In this document: positions 25,901 through 33,665 of the stretch, in pieces | Position numbering within the stretch: the stretch's first letter is position 1 | How the letters are laid out: every line of letters starts with the position of its first letter | Source: Budorcas taxicolor | Taxonomy: Eukaryota > Chordata > Mammalia > Artiodactyla > Bovidae | Direction of reading: 5' to 3' | Length of the DNA stretch: 64,000 nucleotides | Assembly (NCBI RefSeq): GCF_023091745.1 | Contig: NC_068910.1 | Coordinates: 182,893,170-182,957,169 of the forward strand | Program-made: the position numbers and the translations under genes | Notes under the pieces: generated by a model | The model's database searches: none | Seen by the model: only the letters and a program-made list of their open reading frames with translations | What the model was told of the DNA's origin: nothing

Positions 25901-27972
25901 GGGGATTTTTTTTTTTAAGCGATCAGTTTTTACTTCAATTTAGTTCAACAAAGAGAGTGTCACATTTGGAGAAATGCTAATGGCCATAACTGACCTGGAA
26001 GTGGGCAAAACTCAGTCAGGATAATTTAGCATGGTTTAAAGATTATCTTAAAGTGAAGGTGGTTTAATCCTCAGAATCCTGTGCTTAGCTAGAAGAATCA
26101 AACTACTGGGTCTTTTGCATTTTCCCTTCATACGCTCAATTTTCTTAAAAGCTGCAGAACATACAGTGGACCCCAGACCAGCAGCATCACCTGAGAATTT
26201 AGAAACACAGCCTCTAGTCCCATCCAGACCTTCTGGATCTGAAGTTCTGGGCTGGGGCCCAGGAATCTGCATTTTCACAAGCCTTCCAGACAATCGATGT
26301 ATGCTCAAATTCACGCTTTTCCAGTGGCTCAGCAAGAACCTGCCTGTAAAGCAGGAGACACAAGAGACTCGGGTTCAGTCCCTGGGTTGAGAAGGAAATG
26401 GCATCCACTCCAGTATTTTTGCCTGGGAAATCCCATGGACAGAGGAGCCTGGCAGGATACAGTCCATGGGGTCACAAAGAGTCGGACACAACTGAGCACA
26501 TATGCATGCATGCTCAAATTTAAGAACTGCTGTTATAAAGGGCTTTGGGACAGAGTATAGGAATAAATAACGTCATTTCTCTTTGTTGTTTTACCACTTG
26601 TTACTTTATATGCAATGCTAGCTCAGCCCTGTCCCTGAGAGCCCAGGCTAACTTCGGGCTCCTAGGAAATAGTCAATCTCTGCCTCTCTTGGTGTTGACA
26701 TGTGCAGCTTCTCATTGCTGTTGAATTCTTCAGTCAGCATCTTGCCTCCTAAGTGAATTAGAATTGTCTGAGGCAAGCATGTTCACAATAAACATAGCCC
26801 AGTGCTGTGCATACCACATGTTCAATATTTATATTTGAATAATTTGATTAATTAATATTGAATAATATTATTTTTAATTATTAATAATTATATTTTAATC
26901 ATATACATTAATTTCCCAAACGTATGAAAACTTACATCCTTCTTCCTTGGATCAAGTCTTTAAGCTTGGCCACGCGTCGTGTTGACCAACTCCTTCTTCT
27001 CTCTCAGTTTCCTTACAGATTCCAGAGAATGGGTTCAGTGCCTGGAACCCGCGCACGTAGTGGAATGGAACATCATCTTATTTTCTATTCTCATAGCTCT
27101 CAGTGGACTTCAAGTGATTGTCTGCCTCATCAGAGTGGTCATTCAGCTGTCCAAGACTCTCTGTGGAACCTATTCAGTCATCATCCAGGTAACAGACCCC
27201 CACTGGCACCTGTACCTCCTCCTTTACCGCCGCTGTCCAGGATGCAGTGTGTCTTGCTGGAAGACTTTTTGGAATGGCATCGTTTTCCTTCCATTCCTAC
27301 TGTCCTCATCTTTACTCAGCCTCTAATATCTCAATTTTTTCTTATATTCCAGTGTGTCTGTTGGCTTGTCTAAATGGACTGAACCAAAGGAATAACTGTA
27401 AAATCATCTTCTGTGTTCCGTGGTGAAAACAACACAAATGTTTTGAATGAGCAACATTTCTATGTAGAAATAACTCAAAGCTCAAAGAAATCCGACCATT
27501 CATTAAGAATGTCCCTGTTCATAAAATTGTCGAAGGCTCACAAACTAATCCCAGTGAAGAAGTTTCTCTTTTGAATGCTGCTACATTCAGCTATTCATAA
27601 TAATCTTTCTTTATTATGGAGTTATTAGTGAGTGGTTTTGAAGAAGGGAAAAATGTCTTTATCCTATTGAATTGACAATACTTCTGTTTCATCTGCGAAA
27701 ATATTAATGTTAATTTAGTTACGGTTGAAACTGCTAAAACTATTCAGCAAGTTCAGACTAAAGAGAAATCAGGAATGAGACAACTTGCATCTTGTTTAAC
27801 AACATATAATGGTTAATACCTTTTCTAGTAATTTCAAATAGATATTTTCCTGTTCTATCACATTTAGAATGCAAACTATAAGTTTAAGTTGCTACCTGGA
27901 TTATGGATCATTAATCAAGTCAACTTTACTCACTTTGTTTTTCTTTATTTTTTATAGCCTGGAATCATTTGA
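4770..27972 (+). CDS. TM4SF18: TM4SF18, transmembrane 4 L6 family member 18 (complete, 5 coding exons)
   Basis: Joining 4770-4946, 8132-8221, 21824-21966, 27008-27188 and 27958-27972 gives 606 nt, that is 201 residues plus TGA, the length I know for TM4SF18. All junctions are GT-AG and keep frame. The protein starts MGSRKCG and ends PGII. Hydrophobic segments lie at about 10-30, 48-70, 91-116 and 157-179, giving four passes with both ends in the cytosol. The larger outer loop (about 117-156) carries C121 and C148; a CC pair (79-80) lies in the loop after segment 2. L6-family proteins are tetraspanin-like surface proteins (the relative TM4SF1 organises membrane microdomains); the role of TM4SF18 is poorly defined. 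The ATG has A at -3 and G at +4. TM4SF1 and TM4SF4 are its usual neighbours and would lie left of the window; the ferroxidase gene lies to the right. No disruption seen. Confidence 0.93.
4997..8095. repeat. TM4SF18 intron 1 repeat content
   Basis: Recognised: a MIR (+) at 5335-5580; a BovB 3' tail (+) at 5876-5936 (gggtcggacacgactgagcg); a Bov-tA fragment (-) at 6250-6315; an antisense CHR SINE at 7565-7825; a MIR (-) at 7845-8090 containing gctgggatttgaaccc. I see nothing else functional in this intron. Confidence 0.6.
8132..8221 (+). CDS. TM4SF18: TM4SF18 coding exon 2 (residues 60-89)
   Basis: Ninety nt, exactly 30 codons, flanked by acceptor ttacaatag and donor gtaaga. It finishes membrane segment 2 and encodes the cytosolic loop with the YKCCQSENCSKKY stretch typical of this family member. 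A MIR element ends about 40 bp upstream of the acceptor. Confidence 0.92.
8530..8746 (-). mobile_element. Bov-tA SINE (antisense)
   Basis: On the + strand it reads 'gtccgactctttgagacccc' through 'ttctgagccaccagggaag'. It has full-length tail-to-head order in reverse. Confidence 0.88.
8747..10235. other. TM4SF18 intron 2, mostly unique sequence
   Basis: A MIR-like antisense remnant lies at about 9140-9290 (ttttatagatgag). No exon, RNA gene or young repeat was recognised in the rest. Confidence 0.4.
10236..10790 (-). repeat. Copy A of a dispersed element shared with 16505-17125
   Basis: It shares long blocks in the same order with 16.5-17.1 kb: aagttttcctccacc, gaattaaactga, gagaaaagcataca, gaatgaagacc, gatttcttg.cccca, tcaaactccttcagc. 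The strand is my guess from resemblance to an antisense LTR. It could be one LTR of a decayed provirus or an independent insertion. Confidence 0.5.
10791..12454. other. TM4SF18 intron 2, unassigned
   Basis: No gene or recognisable repeat. Short open frames (for example at 11005-11241) have no family features. It could be decayed internal sequence of the element whose copies lie at 10.24 and 16.5 kb, but I see no retroviral motif. Confidence 0.3.
12455..12677 (-). mobile_element. Bov-tA SINE (antisense)
   Basis: It runs from 'tgtgcttagttactcagtc' to 'gagccatcagggaagcc'. The flanks 'ctgatgagagctt' and 'ctaatgagagttt' look like a target-site duplication. Confidence 0.85.
12781..12990 (+). mobile_element. 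Bov-tA SINE
   Basis: It starts gggcttcccaggcggc, contains 'ttgatccctgggtctggaag', and ends in the 'gagtcagatataactgatta' tail followed by a short CA run. Confidence 0.85.
13645..13865 (+). mobile_element. Bov-tA SINE
   Basis: It starts gggcttcccaggtggctcat and ends 'cagtcagacacgacttag' with an AACAATAACAA tail. The middle has a small internal duplication around 'gaagacccttgg'. Confidence 0.86.
13866..15084. repeat. TM4SF18 intron 2: BovB tail and unassigned sequence
   Basis: 14125-14210 is a BovB 3' tail (+) (tgatggacagggaagcc, gcaaagagtcagacacaact). Around 14555-14580 the string tctgccaacatt recurs from 17095-17106, hinting at another fragment of the 10.24/16.5 kb element. The rest is unassigned. 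Confidence 0.45.
15085..15267 (-). mobile_element. Bov-tA SINE (antisense)
   Basis: It runs from 'gttgctcagtcgtgtccgac' to 'tttgagccaccagggaagcc', with an internal deletion relative to its neighbours. Confidence 0.85.
15290..16035 (-). mobile_element. Probable solo LTR of an endogenous retrovirus (antisense)
   Basis: Read on the minus strand, it has promoter-like sequence, a possible ATTAAA polyadenylation signal near 15421-15427, then a U5-like tail (ctgactccaggagctttcct). No viral coding sequence is attached. The class and exact ends are not determined, so this is a pattern call. Confidence 0.4.
16047..16215 (+). mobile_element. CHR-type SINE
   Basis: It starts gggacttcgctgttagtaca, contains 'ggtcggggaactagatccc', and ends in an aaataaataaataattaat tail. 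Confidence 0.75.
16505..17125 (-). repeat. Copy B of the dispersed element at 10236-10790
   Basis: It is collinear with copy A over about 540 bp and extends further right (gtgaacttcttggttgc to tctgccaacattctgtg). Many point differences separate the copies, so they are old or separate insertions. Confidence 0.5.
17126..17792. other. TM4SF18 intron 2, MIR remnant and unique sequence
   Basis: 17150-17345 has the antisense MIR pattern (actttatagaaaatgaaact). The rest is AT-rich with no recognised feature. Confidence 0.4.
17793..18570 (-). mobile_element. BovB LINE, 5'-truncated 3' end (antisense)
   Basis: The minus-strand translation gives the BovB C-terminal region (ADDTTLMAES, then KSLLMKVKEESEKVGLKLN, FGHLMRRTDS, ending in a damaged frame). 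It begins at the cagttcagttcag tail. An exact 9-bp duplication, tatcaatgt, flanks it at 17784-17792 and 18571-18579. Confidence 0.9.
18580..19084. other. TM4SF18 intron 2, unassigned
   Basis: Unique-looking, T-rich sequence. No gene or repeat recognised. Confidence 0.3.
19085..19285 (-). mobile_element. Bov-tA SINE (antisense) carrying a foreign 27-29 nt insert
   Basis: The SINE is ordinary except at 19215-19243. There, a 29-nt string identical to 20139-20167 sits where the element normally continues from 'ctccagggga' to 'acccagggat'. Confidence 0.85.
19290..19545 (-). mobile_element. L1-BT 3' end (antisense)
   Basis: It shows a T-rich start, 'tattggttttgccatacatt', 'gaatccaccccgggtgtac' and 'ttcccaatcctgaaacccc'. 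This is the antisense of the standard ruminant L1 tail. Confidence 0.8.
19788..20003 (+). mobile_element. Bov-tA SINE
   Basis: It starts gggcttccctggtggctcag and ends 'agtcagacacaactgagcga'. Confidence 0.9.
20004..20939. other. TM4SF18 intron 2, unique sequence
   Basis: No gene. It holds the second copy (20139-20167) of the 29-nt string found inside the SINE at 19.2 kb. A partial GGAGGGAGGAAG purine run lies near 20643-20657. Confidence 0.4.
20940..21190 (-). mobile_element. L1 3' end (antisense)
   Basis: It contains 'caatgttgtgttggtttctg', 'gtgaatcagctgtgtatat', 'atcacagagtaccaagctga' and 'ctccctgtgctttatagcat', typical of an artiodactyl L1 3' region read backwards. Confidence 0.7.
21191..21823. 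other. End of TM4SF18 intron 2
   Basis: No repeat recognised. It runs into the exon 3 acceptor. Confidence 0.3.
21824..21966 (+). CDS. TM4SF18: TM4SF18 coding exon 3 (residues 90-137)
   Basis: The acceptor is tttaattag and the donor gtaagg. It encodes membrane segment 3 (LGIAFSGYCLVISALGL) and the GPYCRTLDGWEYAFEGTAG part of the outer loop, the family's most conserved stretch. It ends with two bases of codon 137, completed by exon 4. Confidence 0.92.
21967..22849. other. Start of TM4SF18 intron 3
   Basis: A short (TA)n run followed by T at 22138-22167. The rest is unique. The open frames at 22405-22646 have no family signature and overlap on both strands, so I do not call a gene. Confidence 0.35.
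22850..23975. mobile_element. CHR SINE (+) interrupted by a BovB fragment and a Bov-tA
   Basis: The CHR head is at 22855-22899, its middle at 23641-23699 and its tail at 23904-23975. A BovB 3' fragment (+) fills 22900-23640; its flanks aacttccaatgcag (22886-22899) and aactttcaatgcag (23641-23654) match at 13 of 14. A Bov-tA (-) fills 23700-23903; its flanks aagagcccacatg (23687-23699) and aagatcccacatg (23904-23916) match at 12 of 13. Confidence 0.88.
24330..24500 (-). mobile_element. CHR-type SINE (antisense)
   Basis: The + strand shows 'ttttggttgtgccaggtctt', 'aggatccttgatcttcg' and 'ggaccacaagggaagttcc', the reverse order of a CHR element. Confidence 0.7.
24501..26311. repeat. TM4SF18 intron 3: MIR remnants and unique sequence
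   Basis: MIR-like: 24690-24830 (+) and 25480-25690 (-). Older interspersed fragments with 'ttattaagcacctgctatgt' (about 24520-24640) and 'caatgtgccaggcactgcc' (about 25010-25110) are likely MIR/L2-era. No exon seen. Confidence 0.45.
26312..26505 (+). mobile_element. Bov-tA SINE
   Basis: It starts 'cttttccagtggctcagc', contains 'ttcagtccctgggttgaga', and ends 'gagtcggacacaactgagca'. Confidence 0.88.
26506..27007. other. End of TM4SF18 intron 3
   Basis: AT-rich (26820-26915) and otherwise unremarkable. It leads into the exon 4 acceptor. Confidence 0.3.
27008..27188 (+). CDS. TM4SF18: TM4SF18 coding exon 4 (residues 137-197)
   Basis: The acceptor is ctctctcag and the donor gtaaca. It encodes the rest of the outer loop (CLEPAHVVEWN) and membrane segment 4, followed by RVVIQLSKTLCGTYSVIIQ. 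Without splicing, the frame would run on 45 codons into the intron, to 27326. Confidence 0.92.
27958..27972 (+). CDS. TM4SF18: TM4SF18 coding exon 5, last 4 codons and stop
   Basis: After an acceptor ending tttttatag come only 15 coding bases, P-G-I-I-stop, the same C terminus as human TM4SF18 as I know it. The rest of this exon is 3' UTR. Confidence 0.9.
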   Translation, partial: PGII

Positions 27973-28207
27973 ATAAGGACAAGAATGTTTTTCTTCATCA
28001 AGATATGGCCATCGACCTATGTCTTCTGAATGGACTTGAGGGTCATATTCAAATAATGTTTTTTTCCCCTCCAGATGGTGTTTGCTGTCCTCACTGGAAT
28101 GCTGTCCTTCCTTTTAAAAGTTTTTTCAAAGCTATATGTGTCAGGATCTTCTGAAATGTTCATATCTTTTTGATCAAATAAAATCAAATAAATCCAACTT
28201 TAATAAA
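27973..28207 (+). terminator. TM4SF18: TM4SF18 3' UTR with clustered polyadenylation signals
   Basis: Three AATAAA hexamers lie within 31 bp (28177-28182, 28187-28192, 28202-28207), about 205-235 bp after the stop. This fits the 3' end of the transcript. The exact cleavage point cannot be told from sequence. Confidence 0.75.
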
Positions 28208-28395
28208 CTTCACTCTGAAAATAAATAAGAATACAAGATTAAATTTTATGCAAACACATATATTTGAATGTTATTTAATATTCTGGAAAATTAGAAATAC
28301 CCAGAAAATTGAACTTTATGGAAAGGATTAAATAAAGCATGGTACATTCTTTGTAATATGATATAAAATGATGTTTTAAAGATAATGAGTACTGG

Positions 28396-28515
28396 GGCCT
28401 TCCCTGGTGGTCCAGTGGTTAAGACTCCAAGCTCCCAGTGCAGGGGGCAAGGGTTTGATGCCTGGTTGGGGAACTAGGATCCCACACATTGCATGGAGCA
28501 GCCAAAAAAATAAAA
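28396..28515 (+). mobile_element. CHR-type SINE
   Basis: It starts 'gccttccctggtggtccagt', contains 'tgcctggttggggaactagg', and ends at 'gcagccaaaaaaataaaat'. Confidence 0.82.
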
Positions 28516-29529
28516 TAATAAGTAAAGATTATGAGTTGTAGTAGTGAAAAAGCAGGTTACAAATTTATATTTGCAGTATAAGCATAACTATCTAAAACAA
28601 ACAAAACAATCAAAATATGGGATAAGAACTAAATCTAGCTGGATTTACACAAAAATGTCAGCTGTGGTTGATTTGGGTCACAGGTGACCCTTCCTACTCT
28701 TCTACATTTTTCATGTTTTTTTAAATTACTTTTTACTATTCAAATACTTAAAAAAAAACATATTTTTACTGTAAAAACTTTGCTATTTTTCCAAACTTTG
28801 AAGGAATATGCTTTTCCAAATGTTTTCCAACACTGACTGTCTGTAAACATCACAGAATAACACTTCAGTCAATGTTCAGTGGGGAAAATAGTGAGATAGA
28901 TTAGCCAAGAAAAAGAGTTGTATATAAACTTATACAATCTAACTGAGCCCTTGGCCTTATTTTCTCACTCCTGGTGGGGACTATTGTGGGCTACAAGAGG
29001 TAGACTTGAAATATATGAGCAGTTGAGGATACGCTCAGTGGTTTAGAGAAAGTGACGACTGACTAGTTGATACCTGTGTCATGGGAAGTTACCACTACTG
29101 TATTTATTTTTTTTAAGTTTTTTAAAAACTTATGAGCTTTCTACCTATACTTGCTATAATCTCCTGGAGGACAGTAGTCATGTCTTATATTTTCCCGTCA
29201 TCCATAGGGCCTAGCACAAAGTGGGCATAAGAGATACTTGACGTTGCACAGTCATGCCAGGCTCTTCTGCTCTCTGTGGCTGCTTCCCTGAATATCTGTC
29301 TCCATCATAGGTCCACTGGGCCTTAACACTTCTGTCGCTTCCCCATTGCCTTTCTCCAGACACTGTCAGTGTTGCTCTACCAGCACCTACTCTGTGCCAA
29401 AGCTGTGCAATAATAACCAGCAGTCTGGAGAATGGCTCTTTCCTTGGTGCCTGTTCAACCTCTTGTTCATTGTTCAGTCACCTAGTCATGTCTGACTCTT
29501 TGAGACACCATGGAAATAGCTATAGCTCA
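28516..29529. other. Intergenic sequence after TM4SF18
   Basis: No gene recognised. A short Bov-tA-like scrap (tcagtcacctagtcatgtct) lies near 29474-29493. Confidence 0.35.
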
Positions 29530-29695
29530 ACCTATAGCTTCTTTTAAAGAAGCTGCCCTGTCCACAGCCTTTGCTGAAGCTAGTGAGCATCCTAAGGCAA
29601 GCCGTGTTGGATACCTATACCTTTTTTTAAAGAAGCTGCCCTGTCCATAGCCTTTGCTGAAGCTAGTGAGCATCCTAAAGCAAGCCGTGTTAGGT
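29530..29695 (+). repeat. 83-bp tandem duplication (two copies)
   Basis: Unit 1 is 29530-29612 and unit 2 is 29613-29695. The offset is 83 bp at every landmark checked (acctata, aaagaagctgccc, gccgtgtt). Only a few substitutions separate the copies. The open frame crossing it is not a recognised protein, and 83 is not a multiple of three. Confidence 0.9.
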
Positions 29696-29797
29696 CCCCA
29701 TGTCTGGGACCTAACTAACAGAACTGGGACCAGCACCCAAGTCATAGGCAACCTTTTGTTACTCTAGTGGCAGATGATTTAGACTAAAGGCAAACAC

Positions 29798-30780
29798 TGT
29801 CTGCCGGGGTCCAGCCCCAGTGGATCCAGGGTAATTCAAAGCGTGAACGGCGTAGGCAAGGAGAAACTTATTTATTTATTAATATAGAAATATAAGATTA
29901 GATTAGGAAGAAATAGTATAGTAGGAAATTAGGTGGAGAAAAAGATGCTGAATAACTTGGTTTACGGGGAAAATCAATAAAACCTCGAGACAAGAGGTTT
30001 GCACCATCTACATTAGGCCACCAGCGCCCACTTGAATATCAAAGGGTGCCCCGCCTTAGGCTCCCTTTCGCGTGGGTCTTAGAAGCTAGGGCAAGTAAGT
30101 AGACGTGGTGAGCCTCCCCGCTCCAGATGGGAATTCAGCCGAAAAAGGGGAGAAAAGAACGACATGGGGAAGCCCAGCATTGGTGCAAGACTCTAAAAAC
30201 TCCACTTGCAAAATCAGCTTATATACCCCAAGTTGTACATAAAGAAATAGTGGAATATGCAGAGTTATGCAGGGGCAGCAGTCCTGACCCTCATTGAGAC
30301 CAGGCTTTCTTTTTGCATACCCTCCCGTATACAAAAGGTCTCAGGTGGTTTACATATCTTCTGTCCAAGAGACCTGTTAACATTTTTATGGCTCTCTTCC
30401 TGGATAATTGTCTATCAACCAGAAAACTCCTTTTCCCTACAAGTGTTTTTTCTTTACTCTGCATCACCCTCAAAGTACTAAATAAAGCTACTTTCCTGTA
30501 GAACAAAGGTGCAGTGGGTTATAACAAAGAAAGTACTTAACTCAAAGATCTAATGTTGCTAATACAAGGTCTACTACCTGTTTTTCTATATACCAACTAT
30601 CTCTACAAATGAAAGATATGAAAATTTGGCAGCAAGTATTGGCTCAAAAAATGAAACCTTTAATCAGTCCTATTCTAATGATTTTGATTCCTCAGAAGCC
30701 CCTACATTCCTAGGATGTTTTGAGCTTCCTGTGCCTCCCGCAGTCCGGAGGCCTCAAACAATCACATGCGCAGCTGTACA
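29798..30780 (-). mobile_element. Solo LTR, ERVK-type (BTLTR1-like), antisense
   Basis: The left end reads tgtctgccggggtccagccc, as I remember for the bovine BTLTR1 family. On the minus strand there is a TATA box (TATATAAG, 30218-30225) and downstream AATAAA runs (29871-29880). The right end lies near 30766-30780. No gag, pol or env sequence adjoins it. I did not find a clean target-site duplication. Confidence 0.65.
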
Positions 30781-31349
30781 AGTCCTGCAGGCAGGCTAGA
30801 ACGTCATCAGAGGGGTTTTTGGATTGAAACACCCTTTCAAATGCAGAAGACTAAAGCTCTGAGTTGACTTTTTCCAGAGTGTGTCAGAAGAGTGGAAAAG
30901 CAGAGTACAAAGGCAGGCAGACTTTGGTTTTTTTGGGTACGTGCTCAGGAAATACCAGGGGGAAAACCTGAGATCTGACTCGCCTCCCATCAGATCTCTG
31001 CCACATGACCTTGTCACTGGTGGGATTCCTCACCCTGGCTCCCGGCAACTGTCCAAATGAGATTGGTGGTTATTCTCCCGTGAAAATTTGAATTGCAAAA
31101 CCAAAAATGAAGCAATGCAGACAATGCCATCAGGAAAATAATTAAAGGTAAGGAAGGAAGCCAACATCAGAGAGTGTCTCTGATTACTTTATCATGCCCA
31201 CAAGCTCATCATATCCAGCAGTCTCGTTTTTCAGGTCTCTGAAAGACTCCTCTTAGAAGTGAACTTCTAGCAGGCCAGCACCACCAGTTTTGTCATTAAG
31301 ACTCTCTGAGTCGCGTTTAGATCCAGTATGGCACCACACATGGAGTGGG
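30781..31349. other. Between the two LTR-like units
   Basis: No retroviral coding motif and no known repeat recognised. The nature of this spacer is open. Confidence 0.3.
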
Positions 31350-31860
31350 CCATGCATCTGTTAGGTAGGTGGAACAGGGAAAAGGAGTCCAAAATGGCGG
31401 TGGCCACAGACAAGGAAGGGAAAAGCCCACGAAAATGAAGCAAAAGAAGGTCCGAGGACCGGAGTGGGGACCTCAGGTAAAACAAACAATGCTCCTGGCT
31501 GGCCCAGTTTACATAGGACAGGCCCAGGGAGAGATAAACATATAAATAGAGGAGCCAGAGCCATCTCTCTCTCTCCCACGCGCTGGGGCGCTCTTCTTCT
31601 CGTGTCTTTAGATCGACGCGCCCTCACTCCTCGAAGATGGATTTTCCTGCTATCTTCTAAATAAAATAGAGCTGTAACACTGAGCTGTAACACTGATTTA
31701 CCTAAGAGCTATAACACGGTCCATTTGAGACCTGAGAGCTATAACATGGTCTATCCAAGACCTGAGAGCTGTGACTCGCCGAGGGGGCTTTAATGTCCGT
31801 CACTCCCAGTCTTTGTTGTGACGAGACAAAGAATCGAGGAACACACACTCACGTGACAAA
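31350..31860 (+). mobile_element. Solo LTR-like unit, ERV class undetermined (+)
   Basis: It has the order of a retroviral LTR: TATAAATA at 31541-31548 and AATAAA at 31660-31665, then a U5-like part with a 30-bp period repeat (cctgagagct and variants at 31701, 31731, 31761) and an end near tcacgtgaca. Ends are approximate and no viral genes are attached. Confidence 0.55.
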
Positions 31861-31884
31861 TCGATGTCAGCTGAGTGACTTCCC

Positions 31885-31906
31885 AATATTCCCAATTGGG
31901 AATATT
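31885..31906. repeat. 22-bp perfect palindrome
   Basis: AATATT, then CCCAATTGGG, then AATATT: each half is the exact reverse complement of the other. It lies just after the LTR-like unit and before a SINE. The core contains TTCCC...GGGAA. Confidence 0.9.
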
Positions 31907-31939
31907 CTCTAACAACAAGAGAAGAAAGAAAGTAGAACG

Positions 31940-32152
31940 TGTTAGTTGCTCAGTCATGTCCAACCCTTTGCGACCCATGGACTGTAGCCCACCAGGTTCC
32001 TCTGTCCATGGGATTTTCCAGGCAAGAATACTGGAGTGGATTGCCATTTCCTCCTCTAGGAGATCTTCCCAACCCAGGGATCAAACCCACTTCTCCTGTG
32101 TCTCCTGCATTGCAGGCTGATTCTTTACCCACTGAACCATCAGGTAATCCAC
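31940..32152 (-). mobile_element. Bov-tA SINE (antisense)
   Basis: It runs from 'gttagttgctcagtcatgtc' to 'actgaaccatcaggtaatcc', full length. Confidence 0.9.
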
Positions 32153-32242
32153 AAGAAGGGCACAGTCAGTACAGTATATCTATCAGTAAATCCAATATTA
32201 ACCAGCCATACAAATTTTTTTTATATTTAAAGAGTATATGCT

Positions 32243-32358
32243 AGGAATTCCCTAGTGGTCCAGTGACTAGGTCTCCACAGTTTCACTCCCTAGCCCGAGT
32301 TCAAGCCCTGGTCAGAGAACTAAGATCCCACAAGCCAGGCAGTATGGCCAAAAATGAG
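32243..32358 (+). mobile_element. CHR-type SINE
   Basis: It starts 'aggaattccctagtggtcca' and contains 'ccctggtcagagaactaag'. The tail is short. Confidence 0.78.
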
Positions 32359-32925
32359 TATATGCTGATGATGTGACTTTAAGTAAAACATCTGTATACA
32401 AATCTTTCTATGCAGTTTAAACCCAAATTTTCAAATCACCATGTAACTACATGTGGACATGTACAAGCATTCAGACACACAGAAAAAATACTTAAATGTT
32501 AATGAGTAATAATTATCACCTAATGACAACTATGGGTTGTATTTCTTTTCTTCATATTGCTCATTACTTGAAGAATTAGAAAAAATAAATGTCATTTAAA
32601 AAAAAACAAGTATCCTCTAATCCTTTCTGAAAAATCCGTTTGAGGACCTTAAAATAGGAAAGAACTAGACATGAAACTGTGTATGATAACCTTTTCCTTA
32701 CACTTTTAAGAAGGGATTTATTTCATTTTTTAAGTCTCAGGGAGGTTGAGTATCACCAATTAATCCTAATGGAGAATGATTTCTATTTTGTTCATTTACG
32801 CTCTTATATTTATTATCTCTCTCTTATTTTCCTTGCTTCTTTCTCATTGTACTTTCTCTGACTTAAATTGAAAGCCTAGTTTATTAATTTTTTATTTTTC
32901 TTCTTTTTTTAAGCATGTAAGTGGC

Positions 32926-33245
32926 CCCAGGACTTCCTGATGATCCAGTGGTTGGGAATTCACCTGCCAAAGCAGAGGAAATGGATTCAATCCTTGGTCC
33001 AGGAAGATTTTGTGAGGCAACTAAGCCCGTGCACCACAACTATTGAGCCTGTGTGCTACAACTACTGAGGCCCACATGCTTTAGAGCCCATGGTCTGCAA
33101 CAAGAGAGGCCACTCCAGGGAAAAACCTGCATACCGCAACTAGAGAGTAAGCTCTACTCGCCACAACTAGAGAAAACCTGTGTACAGTAACAAAGACCCA
33201 GCACGGTCAAAAACAAGTTAAAAAAAAAATATATATATATATATA
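32926..33245 (+). mobile_element. CHR-type SINE, long form, with AT microsatellite tail
   Basis: It starts 'caggacttcctgatgatcca', has the full middle with 'actattgagcctgtgtgcta', 'ctactgaggcccacatgc' and 'ccgcaactagagagtaag', and ends in an A run and (AT)n at about 33222-33245. Confidence 0.82.
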
Positions 33246-33457
33246 GTGGTCTCCTCTTATCTGCAGGAGATAGACTCCAAGGCTCCCGCTGGATGCCTGA
33301 CACCATGGGTAATACTGAACCCTATACAGCCTACGTTTTTTTCCTATTCCTATAAACCTATGATAGTTTAATTTACAAACTACATACAGTAAAAAATAAT
33401 AATAATAATAACAGCAATGCCTAATAATAAAGTAGAACAATTATAACAACATATAAA

Positions 33458-33665
33458 TTGGAAAAGACTCTGATGCTGGGAGGGATTGGGGGCAGGAGGA
33501 AAAGGGGACGACAGAGGATGAGATGCCTGGATGGCATCACCGACTCAATGGACGTGAGTTTGGGTGAACTCTGAGAGATGGTGATGGACAGGGAGGCCTT
33601 CTGTGCTGCGATTCATAGGGTCGCAAAGAGTCAGACACGACTGAACAACTGAATTGAACTGAACT
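33458..33665 (+). mobile_element. BovB LINE 3' end fragment
   Basis: It reads from 'ggaaaagactctgatgctgg' to 'agtcagacacgactgaacaa' plus a (ctgaa)n-type end, the last 200 bp of BovB. Confidence 0.88.

Noticed and set aside
29798..31860. A complete endogenous provirus between the two LTR-like units
   Set aside because: The units differ in sequence and orientation, and the 0.6 kb between them shows no gag, pol or env motif.
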